Of a DNA stretch of 64,000 bases, positions 53,244-59,955 are shown in pieces (within the stretch, counting starts at the first letter, position 1; every line of letters begins with the position of its first letter). The stretch comes from Aliigemmobacter aestuarii. GTDB taxonomy: Bacteria; Pseudomonadota; Alphaproteobacteria; Rhodobacterales; Rhodobacteraceae. A program made the translations under genes and the position numbers. Where the stretch lies: contig NZ_SSND01000001.1 in assembly GCF_004799285.1 (NCBI RefSeq), forward strand, positions 620,001 to 684,000, in the 5' to 3' direction. The notes beneath the pieces were generated by a model, which worked only from the letters and a program-made list of their open reading frames with translations, searched no databases and was not told where the DNA came from.

Positions 53244-54629
53244 ATGTCAGACGAGGACAAGGCCCCAGTGTCGACGGAAAAGGACAAGGTGGACGCCAAT
53301 CGCAGGCGGCTTCTGCGGCGGATCGCGATGGCCAGCGTCATGGGTTATGCCGCCCCGGCCTTCACCGGCCTCGCCGTCGCGCGGGCCGACGATCACAATG
53401 ACGATGACGACGATGATGACGATCGCGGCGGGCGTGGCGGCGGCGGGCGGCGGGACGACCGCGACGATGACCGCCGCCCCCGGACACCGACGCGCCGCGC
53501 CCAGCCGTCGCGCCCGGCCCGCACCGTCAACCGTCCACGCAGGCCGCCACCGGAGATCGTCATGGCGATGCCCGCATCCCTGCCCCTCGACGGGATCGAG
53601 GCGGCGGGATACCGCATCCTGTCGCAGCGGATCAGCACGCGGTTCGGCCAGAGGTTCCTGCGGCTTGGCCTGCCCCGCGCCCGGACCGTCGCGCAGGCAC
53701 GCGACGAATTGCAGCGCCTGCTGCCCGACGCGGTGATCGACCGCAACACGCTTTACCAGCCCGACGACTTCCTGTGTGACGGAAGCTGCGACAGCCACGA
53801 GATGATCGGGTGGTCGGGCTGGCCCTCGGCCCTGGCGCCCCGGATCGGCATGATCGACACCGGCGTGAACGTCGACCATGACGCCTTCGCGGGTCGGAAC
53901 CTGACGGTGCATCAGGTGGAGTTGGCGGATCGTTCGGCCGCCGGTCGGCGGCATGGAACGGCCATCGCAGCACTTCTGGTCGGCCGGGCCGACAGCCGCA
54001 CACCGGGACTTATGCCGATGGCCGAACTGATCGCGGTCGAGGCCTTCCACCAGTCTGCCGTGGGCGAGGCGGCCGATGCCTATTCGCTGGCCGAGTCGGT
54101 CGAGATCCTGATCGACGCGGGCGTTTCGGTGATCAACATGTCGTTCTCGGGGCCGAACAATGCCGTCCTGCGCGACCTGACACGCGAGGCGCATGACTTG
54201 GGCATCCTCCTTGTGGCGGCGGCAGGCAATGGCGGGCCGGGGGCGAAACCGGCCTTCCCGGCGGCCTGGGCGCATGTGGTGGCGGTGACGGCGGTGGACA
54301 GCCGCGAGCGGATCTACCGACAGGCCAACCAGGGCCCCTACATCGCCTTTGCGGCACCGGGCGTGGGGGTGTGGACGGCGGCCTCGATCTCGGGCGGGCG
54401 GCTGAAGTCAGGCACCTCCTATGCGGTGCCCTTTGTCACGGCGGTTCTGGCAGCCGAACGCGTGCGGCGGCCAGCGGAAAGCCGGCAGGAAACATTGGAC
54501 CGGATGATCGGCTGCGCCCGCGACCTGGGCGAAGCCGGGTTCGATCCGATCTATGGACATGGCCTGATCATGCAGGCCGATCAATGCGTTGCGGGGGATG
54601 AACAACTTTTTTCCGTGAGCGGGGAATAA
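53244..54629 (+). CDS. Exported S8 subtilisin-family serine protease
   Basis: A 461-residue subtilase. A twin-arginine-like signal (R-R-R-L-L-R-R then a hydrophobic stretch ending A-V-A-R-A) is followed by an acidic/Gly-rich linker with eight consecutive Asp and a basic Pro-rich part containing Q-P-S-R-P-A-R (residues 87-93). The catalytic triad is D205 (M-I-D-T-G-V), H237 (R-R-H-G-T-A) and S392 (S-G-T-S-Y-A), with N329 for the oxyanion hole. Family function is extracellular proteolysis. It lies behind an ECF-type promoter and before the repeat-protein gene. Confidence 0.9.
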   Translation: MSDEDKAPVSTEKDKVDANRRRLLRRIAMASVMGYAAPAFTGLAVARADDHNDDDDDDDDRGGRGGGGRRDDRDDDRRPRTPTRRAQPSRPARTVNRPRRPPPEIVMAMPASLPLDGIEAAGYRILSQRISTRFGQRFLRLGLPRARTVAQARDELQRLLPDAVIDRNTLYQPDDFLCDGSCDSHEMIGWSGWPSALAPRIGMIDTGVNVDHDAFAGRNLTVHQVELADRSAAGRRHGTAIAALLVGRADSRTPGLMPMAELIAVEAFHQSAVGEAADAYSLAESVEILIDAGVSVINMSFSGPNNAVLRDLTREAHDLGILLVAAAGNGGPGAKPAFPAAWAHVVAVTAVDSRERIYRQANQGPYIAFAAPGVGVWTAASISGGRLKSGTSYAVPFVTAVLAAERVRRPAESRQETLDRMIGCARDLGEAGFDPIYGHGLIMQADQCVAGDEQLFSVSGE

Positions 54630-54647
54630 TCGGCAAAGCCACCCGTT
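54623..54647 (+). promoter_or_regulatory. Predicted ECF promoter of the repeat-protein/HprK-PqqD operon
   Basis: GGAATA (54623-54628), 15 bases, CGTT (54644-54647) followed by CTT. The -35-like part overlaps the stop codon of the protease gene; the ATG of the repeat protein is 55 bases further on. Confidence 0.65.
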
Positions 54648-54701
54648 CTTCAACCATGCACACCACGAGAGGGTGCAGGAGAAACAGGAAAGGACTTATC
54701 C

Positions 54702-55031
54702 ATGACTGACAAGACCGAAACCGTGAAACTGTCGCGCCGCGCCCTGCTGACCCGGATGGGCCTTGCCGTCGGCGCCGTCTATGTCGCGCCGGCCATGGTG
54801 CAGCTCGATGCCGCCGAAGCGGGCACCGCCTCGGGCGTCTCGACCCCTTCGGCTCCCTCGGCGCCGTCGCAGCCCTCGCGCCCGGCCCGGCCCGCGCGCA
54901 AGTCGCGCCCCTCGCGCCCGGCCCGCAAGCCGCGCAAGGCCCGCAAGTCGCGTCCGTCGCGCCCCGCCCGCAAGTCGCGCCCGTCGCGCCCGGCCCGCCG
55001 CCGGATCGCGAAATCGCGTCCCTCGCGGTAA
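54702..55031 (+). CDS. Tat-signal small basic repeat protein, unknown function
   Basis: A 109-residue protein I do not recognise as a named family. Residues 1-40 are a clear Tat signal: S-R-R-A-L-L, a hydrophobic stretch, and A-E-A before the cleavage point. The mature part begins with a Ser/Pro/Thr-rich stretch and then 43 residues made of the unit K-S-R-P-S-R-P-A-R (67-75, 82-90, 91-99, partial at 104-109), so it is very basic. Its own ECF-type promoter precedes it and the HprK/PqqD-like gene starts 12 bases after it. An exported peptide substrate of its neighbours is the most natural reading. Confidence 0.78.
   Translation: MTDKTETVKLSRRALLTRMGLAVGAVYVAPAMVQLDAAEAGTASGVSTPSAPSAPSQPSRPARPARKSRPSRPARKPRKARKSRPSRPARKSRPSRPARRRIAKSRPSR
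54900..55028 (+). repeat. Tandem coding repeat, 27-base unit
   Basis: Three full and one partial copy of a unit coding K-S-R-P-S-R-P-A-R, with an interrupting P-R-K-A-R segment after the first copy. The DNA copies (AAGTCGCGCCC/GTC-GCG-type) are close but not identical. Confidence 0.85.
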
Positions 55032-55043
55032 GGGACGGGCGGG

Positions 55044-56294
55044 ATGAACCGGCTTTCGCCGAAATCCCCGGCCGGGGGCAGGATCACCCTGCCCCCTTCC
55101 GTCATGGTCCGTTTCGCGGGACTTTCTGCCCCGGTGATCTTTCGCAATGCGCGACCCGTCCAAGAGGGGCTTGCCCGCGTGACCCGTGGCTGGCAGCCGA
55201 CGCCCGTTCCAGCCACCGCGCAGGGCCGCGTGAGCGCGCTGTCCGAGGTGTCCGGGGCCGGGGGGCATTACTCCGTCGCCTCCCCCTTTCTTGACGAACC
55301 GCTGGCCGATCTGCCGGTGGCCAGCGCCACCTGCGCGCTGATCGCGGACCTGGCGCAGGGGTATTCCGCCGACCGGCCCGACCACCTGTCGCTGCATTGC
55401 GGGGCGGTCCGGATCGACGGTCGCCTTGTGGCCTTCACCGGCCCGGCGCGGGCGGGGAAAAGCACGCTGATCGCGCGGCTGGCCTTCGAACCCGGCATGG
55501 CCGTGTTCTGCGACGACGTGCTGCCGGTGGATCCGCAGGGCCATGGCGTGGCCCTGGGATGCGCGCCCCGGCTGCGGTTGCCGCTGCCTGACGGGGTGTC
55601 CGACGCCTTCCGCGCGGGGGTGAAGGGCGCGCTTGCGCTGCGGGACGACAGGTATGGCTATGTCGTGACCGAGAGCCTTGCCGCCCATGGCCAGACCGCG
55701 CCCCTTGGCGCCGTCGTCCTGCTGTCGCGGGAACCCGGCGCCCCGGCGCGCCTGTCACGGCTTGACCGCGCCCGCGCAATGCAGACGATGCTGTTGCAGA
55801 ACATGGCGGATATGGCCGATATCGGCACCGAGGTCGCCCGCATCGACGCCCTGACGCGCGATCTGACCTGCCTGCGGCTGGTCTATTCCGATCTGGAAGA
55901 GGCCGTCGCCCTGATCCGCCGCGCCTTTTCCGGCGAGGTCTGGCCCGCGCCCGATTGCGCGGTTGCCGATGATGACCCCGCGCCGGACGCGCCGCCGCCC
56001 GCCGCCGCCCCGCCTGCGGACCTTGACCGGCTCTGGCAACGCGTCCCCGGCCCCGTCCTGCGCCGCATGGGCGACGAGGGGTTCCTGTGGCATCCCGATT
56101 TCCGGGGATACAGGCTCAACCCCACCGCCATCGCGCTGTGGTCGGTTCTGGAAGAGCCTGTCCGCGGGACCGAGATCGTCGGCGCGCTGGCCGAAGCCTT
56201 CCCAGATACCGACCCGGCGCGGATCGCCGCCGATGTCGCCCGGCAACTGGGCGCTTGGGTCGCCGATGAGTTGATCCTGCCGGTATCGGGCTGA
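55044..56294 (+). CDS. HPr kinase-like P-loop domain fused to PqqD-like domain
   Basis: A 416-residue protein. Residues about 115-300 resemble the HPr kinase/phosphorylase core: H-C-G-A-V, Walker A G-P-A-R-A-G-K-S-T (133-141) and F-C-D-D-V-L-P-V. Residues about 340-415 resemble PqqD, the peptide-binding chaperone of RiPP pathways: F-L-W-H-P-D-F-R-G-Y-R-L-N-P-T-A-I-A-L-W. Such fusions or pairs are found in peptide-modification clusters where the kinase can phosphorylate a Ser of a precursor peptide. It directly follows the Ser-rich Tat repeat protein, its likely substrate. Reaction is inferred. Confidence 0.82.
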   Translation: MNRLSPKSPAGGRITLPPSVMVRFAGLSAPVIFRNARPVQEGLARVTRGWQPTPVPATAQGRVSALSEVSGAGGHYSVASPFLDEPLADLPVASATCALIADLAQGYSADRPDHLSLHCGAVRIDGRLVAFTGPARAGKSTLIARLAFEPGMAVFCDDVLPVDPQGHGVALGCAPRLRLPLPDGVSDAFRAGVKGALALRDDRYGYVVTESLAAHGQTAPLGAVVLLSREPGAPARLSRLDRARAMQTMLLQNMADMADIGTEVARIDALTRDLTCLRLVYSDLEEAVALIRRAFSGEVWPAPDCAVADDDPAPDAPPPAAAPPADLDRLWQRVPGPVLRRMGDEGFLWHPDFRGYRLNPTAIALWSVLEEPVRGTEIVGALAEAFPDTDPARIAADVARQLGAWVADELILPVSG

Positions 56295-56315
56295 TGGCGC
56301 GCCCGCCTGACCTTT

Positions 56316-57407
56316 TCAGAGACCGCCGCCCACATTCTCGCGCGCGACGGATACGGCCTTGAGCACGGCAAAGACCGGGGCGCCCGGACGAAGCGCCAGC
56401 GCGGTTGCCGACCGGCGGGTGATCCGGGCGATCAACAGATCCTCCCCCGCCCGAAGCCGCACCAGCGCCCCCGGCCCCTCGCCCATCCGCAGGTCGGCCA
56501 CGGTGGCGGGCAGGATGTTCAGGGCGGAAATCCCTTCCGGCCGACGGGTGGCGATCATCACGTCCTGCGCCATGATGCGAAGGCGGATCGGCGCGCCCGG
56601 TGGGGCCTCGATCCGGGGCAGCCACAGCGGGCCGGCCGACGTATCCACGCGCGACAGCCCGTCATCCTCCTGTGTGGCCATCCGCGCCGTCAGCACCGCC
56701 CCCGCCTCGCGCAGCCCCAGTGCGGGCGCGGCGCCGGGGTCGGACAGCACCTCGGCCGCCGGTCCGCAGGCGGCCACCCGCCCGGCCTCAAGCACGACGA
56801 TGGTTGTCGCCAGCCGCGCCACTTCGGCCATCGAATGGCTGACGTAAAGGATGGGCAGGTTCACCTCGTCGCGCAGCCGTTCCAGATAGGGCAGGATCTC
56901 GGCCTTGCGCGCCTCGTCCAGCGCGGCGAGCGGTTCGTCCATCAGCAGAAGGCGCGGGTCTGAAAGGATCGCCCGGCCGATGGCGACGCGCTGCTTTTCG
57001 CCCCCCGACAGCGCGCCGGGGCGGCGGTCCAGCAGCGGGCCGATGCCCAGAAGCGCAACGACGCGGTCGAACTCTGCCCCCCGGGCGCCTTGCGGTGCAA
57101 ACCAGCGGCCGTAAAGCAGGTTCTGCCGCACCGTCAGATGCGGGAAAAGCCGCCCGTCCTGAAAGACATAGCCCATCCGGCGCCGGTGCGGGGGCAGCAT
57201 GACGCCGGCATCCGTATCCAGAACGACGCTGCCCGAAACCGCGATGCGCCCCCGTTCGGGGCGCAACAGCCCGGCCACGGCATTGACCACCGTGGACTTG
57301 CCCGACCCCGACCGACCGAAAAGCACGGTCACCCCCGCCGGGGCCTGAAACGCCACGTCCAGCGTGAAGCCCGCAAAACGGTGGCCAAGCGAAACCTCAA
57401 GCGTCAT
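56316..57407 (-). CDS. modC: Molybdate ABC transporter ATP-binding protein ModC
   Basis: A 363-residue ABC ATPase: Walker A G-R-S-G-S-G-K-S-T (31-39), signature L-S-G-G-E-K-Q-R, Walker B L-L-L-M-D-E-P-L. Residues about 290-360 form the C-terminal molybdate/TOBE domain (A-L-N-I-L-P-A-T-V). It powers molybdate import with ModB and ModA. ATG 57407 overlaps the modB stop by 4 bases; it is convergent with the HprK/PqqD gene. Confidence 0.94.
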   Translation of the reverse strand: MTLEVSLGHRFAGFTLDVAFQAPAGVTVLFGRSGSGKSTVVNAVAGLLRPERGRIAVSGSVVLDTDAGVMLPPHRRRMGYVFQDGRLFPHLTVRQNLLYGRWFAPQGARGAEFDRVVALLGIGPLLDRRPGALSGGEKQRVAIGRAILSDPRLLLMDEPLAALDEARKAEILPYLERLRDEVNLPILYVSHSMAEVARLATTIVVLEAGRVAACGPAAEVLSDPGAAPALGLREAGAVLTARMATQEDDGLSRVDTSAGPLWLPRIEAPPGAPIRLRIMAQDVMIATRRPEGISALNILPATVADLRMGEGPGALVRLRAGEDLLIARITRRSATALALRPGAPVFAVLKAVSVARENVGGGL

Positions 57408-58102
57408 TGGCCCGATATCCTGCGCGCAATGGCCCGGCTGATCCATTCCGACAGGAACAGCGCGCCCATGGCGACCGCGACCGCCACAAGCACCAGCCGG
57501 AAGGCCTGCGCCTCGCCGCCCGGCACCTGAAGGAAGGCATAGATCGCCGATGGCAAGGTCTGGGTCTGGCCGGGAATGTTCGACACGAAGGTGATCGTCG
57601 CACCGAATTCGCCCATGGCCTTGGCGAAGGCCAGGATCGCCCCGGCGACGATGCCGGGCAGGATCATCGGCAGCGTGATTGTGGCGAAGGCCCAGGGGCG
57701 GCTTGCGCCAAGGGTCGAGGCGGCCTGTTCCAGCCGGGGATCGACCGCCTCGATCGCAAGCCGGATCGCGCGGACCATCAGCGGAAAGGCCATCACCGCC
57801 GCGGCAAGCGCCGCCCCCGTCCAGCGGAACGCCAGGACAATCCCGAACCATTGGTCAAGGACCTGGCCCACATAGCCCCTGCGCCCGAAGGTCAGCAGCA
57901 ACAGATAGCCCGTCACCACGGGGGGCAGGATCAGAGGCAGGTGGATCAACCCGTTCAGGATCTGCTTGCCCCGGAAACTCCACCGCGCCAGCGCATAGGC
58001 CGCAAGGACGCCGAACGGCAGGCTGACAAGCGTGGCCCAGAACGACACGCGCAGCGACAGGCCAACGGCCTGCCATTCCTCGGGGGTAAGCGCGTGCAGC
58101 AT
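57404..58102 (-). CDS. modB: Molybdate ABC transporter permease ModB
   Basis: A 232-residue permease with five hydrophobic spans and the E-A-A-like loop T-L-G-A-S-R-P-W-A-F-A-T-I-T-L-P near residues 150-165. F-A-K-A-M-G-E-F-G-A-T is typical ModB. ATG 58102 follows GGAAGG closely; a GTG at 58114 is possible. Confidence 0.94.
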   Translation of the reverse strand: MLHALTPEEWQAVGLSLRVSFWATLVSLPFGVLAAYALARWSFRGKQILNGLIHLPLILPPVVTGYLLLLTFGRRGYVGQVLDQWFGIVLAFRWTGAALAAAVMAFPLMVRAIRLAIEAVDPRLEQAASTLGASRPWAFATITLPMILPGIVAGAILAFAKAMGEFGATITFVSNIPGQTQTLPSAIYAFLQVPGGEAQAFRLVLVAVAVAMGALFLSEWISRAIARRISGQ

Positions 58103-58115
58103 CCGGCCTTCCACC

Positions 58116-58883
58116 TCAGTTCAGGATGACGAACCCCTGTTCGGCGAACGTCCTGTCCCCCTTATCGGACATCAGGGCCTCGAAAAAGGCCCTGTCGGCC
58201 GCGTCGGCCGCATTGGTCAGGACGGCCGCGGGATAGGTGATGGGCGGGTGGCTGTCGGCGGGGAAGGTGCCGATGACGGTGACGGCATCATCGGCTGCCG
58301 CGTCGGTGGCATAGACGATCCCCAAAGGCGCCTCGCCCATCGACACAAGCGCCAGAGCGGCGCGCACGTTATCGGACTGGGCAACGCGGGTTTCCACCTG
58401 CGACCAGAGGCCGAGGCTTTCCAGCGCCGCCTTGCCGTACTGGCCGGCCGGGACGGCATCGACCAGCGCCATGGCGAGCCTTCCCTCGCCCAGATGGCCC
58501 GCCAGATCAAGGTCGCGGCCAATCTCGACCGGTTCGGCCCCGGTGCCGTGGGCAACCAGGACCAGGCTGTTGCCCAGAATGTCGGTGCGGGTTCCATCGG
58601 CCAAAAGGCCCGCCTTTGCGACCGCGTCCATCCAGTCGGCAGCGGCCGAGATGAAGATGTCCGCCGGCGCCCCCTCGATGATCTGCCGGGCCAGTTGCCC
58701 CGAACCGGCATAGCTGATCGTCACGTCATGCCCGGTGGTGGCCTCGAAATCGGCGGCAATCTCGTCCAGCGCGGTCTTCATCGAAGCCGCCGCAAAGACG
58801 ACGACCTCTTCTGCGACGGAGGGCAGCGCCGATGACAGGACGACGGCGGACGCAAAGGCAAGGCGGGAAATGCGGCGGGGCAT
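58116..58883 (-). CDS. modA: Molybdate-binding periplasmic protein ModA
   Basis: A 255-residue periplasmic binding protein with a Sec signal (L-P-S-V-A-E). F-A-A-A-S-M-K-T-A-L, Y-A-G-S-G-Q-L-A-R-Q-I and A-D-I-F-I-S-A-A form the oxyanion-binding site of ModA. First structural gene of modABC; its leader holds a perfect palindrome. Confidence 0.94.
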   Translation of the reverse strand: MPRRISRLAFASAVVLSSALPSVAEEVVVFAAASMKTALDEIAADFEATTGHDVTISYAGSGQLARQIIEGAPADIFISAAADWMDAVAKAGLLADGTRTDILGNSLVLVAHGTGAEPVEIGRDLDLAGHLGEGRLAMALVDAVPAGQYGKAALESLGLWSQVETRVAQSDNVRAALALVSMGEAPLGIVYATDAAADDAVTVIGTFPADSHPPITYPAAVLTNAADAADRAFFEALMSDKGDRTFAEQGFVILN

Positions 58884-58897
58884 GATCGGTCCTGTCG

Positions 58898-58919
58898 ATA
58901 TGTTTCACAAAACATATCC
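58898..58919 (-). promoter_or_regulatory. Palindromic operator upstream of modA (Mo-box-like)
   Basis: A perfect 9-bp inverted repeat GATATGTTT / AAACATATC with a 4-base spacer (CACA), centred 25 bases before the modA ATG. Its position and A/T-rich form suit binding by the adjacent ModE-like regulator, though it is not an exact copy of the known Mo-box. Confidence 0.65.
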
Positions 58920-58949
58920 CCCGCGCGCCGAGGGCGACAAGCGTTATTT

Positions 58950-59309
58950 TCAGGCGGATATATCCCTTTCTTCCGGTCCCCGCAGCATGGCTTCCAGTTC
59001 CGCGACGGGTTCCGCCACGGCCTCGGCCGCCCGCACCACGACCTGATGATAAAGGGCCAGCACCCGGCCCCCGGCCTCGGTCAGGGCCGCGCCGCCGCCG
59101 CCCGGCCCGCCGCGCGTGCTGGCGACCAGCGGTTCGCGAAACGCGGCGTTCATCTCTTCCACCAGCGTCCAGGCGCGCTTGTAGCTCATGCCCATCTCGC
59201 GCCCGGCGGCCGAGATGGACCCGGTGCGCGCGATCCGCTCCAGCAGGTCGGCCTTGCCGGGTCCAAGCATCGCGTCGGCAAAAAGGATGCGCAGCTTCAG
59301 GGTGGTCAT
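58950..59309 (-). CDS. ModE-like winged-helix regulator, DNA-binding domain only
   Basis: A 119-residue protein matching the N-terminal domain of ModE: L-L-E-R-I-A-R-T-G-S-I-S-A-A-G-R-E-M-G-M-S-Y-K-R-A-W. A molybdate-binding (MopI/TOBE) domain is missing. It lies directly before modA on the same strand and probably controls modABC. ATG 59309 is the natural start; residues upstream in the frame lack conservation. Confidence 0.87.
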   Translation of the reverse strand: MTTLKLRILFADAMLGPGKADLLERIARTGSISAAGREMGMSYKRAWTLVEEMNAAFREPLVASTRGGPGGGGAALTEAGGRVLALYHQVVVRAAEAVAEPVAELEAMLRGPEERDISA

Positions 59310-59428
59310 CGTTTGCGTCTTTCGAGGCCATCTCGGGGCACGCAAGGCTCACCCCATCGCCCGGCCCCGGTCAAGACGGGACCGCGGCGCACCCTGTGCA
59401 GGTGTGGGCATGCCGGACTGGCAGGGGA

Positions 59429-59794
59429 TCAGACATAGCCCTGCGCATGTCGCGCTGCGGCCAGCAGCATCGCGGCCACCAGAGCCAGCGGGATCGTCGC
59501 GCCACGGCCGATGCCGATCACCTCGTCGTCGTCGCGCGTGCCGCCTTCGCGGATGGTGCAGGCCCAGGATCCGGCCTGCGAAACGGCCTGGCCGTGCAGT
59601 TCGATCCGCCACGCGGGAAACGCCCTTTCGGCAAGGGCAAGCGCCGCCTCGGCCGATGTCAGCGTGGCGGCATCCACCCCGGCGTCGGGAAAGACGGCCT
59701 GCAACCCGGCCATGACCGATTGCACGAACTCCGGCTGGTCGGCGGCCCCGGTCTCGATCGACCGTGCCAGCATCGTGATCGCCTCGTGGTTCAT
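59429..59794 (-). CDS. Hypothetical protein, unknown
   Basis: A 121-residue protein I do not recognise. An N-terminal helical part (M-N-H-E-A-I-T-M-L-A-R-S-I), F-P-A-W-R-I-E-L-H-G-Q-A, then G-S-W-A-C-T-I-R-E-G-G-T-R-D-D-D-E-V-I-G and a C-terminal hydrophobic stretch that could be a membrane helix. ATG 59794 has AAAGGCAAGG just before it. It is divergent from the PEP synthase gene, sharing an intergenic region that contains an FNR-type box. Confidence 0.65.
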   Translation of the reverse strand: MNHEAITMLARSIETGAADQPEFVQSVMAGLQAVFPDAGVDAATLTSAEAALALAERAFPAWRIELHGQAVSQAGSWACTIREGGTRDDDEVIGIGRGATIPLALVAAMLLAAARHAQGYV

Positions 59795-59884
59795 CCTTGC
59801 CTTCCTTTCCTGTCGCAATCCGCCCCACGGGCCGGATCGCGGTAGCCCGCAACAGATACGCTACAGGCCCTGCCGCACCTGACA

Positions 59885-59898
59885 TTGATGCAGGTCAA
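59885..59898 (+). promoter_or_regulatory. FNR/Dnr-type box, TTGAT-N4-GTCAA
   Basis: TTGAT, GCAG, GTCAA differs from the FNR consensus TTGAT-N4-ATCAA at one base. It lies 57 bases before the PEP synthase ATG and 90 from the divergent hypothetical gene. It suggests oxygen- or NO-dependent control. Confidence 0.6.
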
Positions 59899-59955
59899 GG
59901 CCCCGTCCGCCGGGTGCGTCCAGTCTGGATCGGACAACCGGGGGAGGCAAGTCGG

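Noticed and set aside
54900-55028. Repeat tract as a CRISPR-like array
   Set aside because: Units are contiguous coding repeats in one frame without spacers.
54702-55031. Repeat protein as a histone H1-like DNA-binding protein
   Set aside because: The basic composition would fit, but a clear Tat signal directs it out of the cytoplasm.
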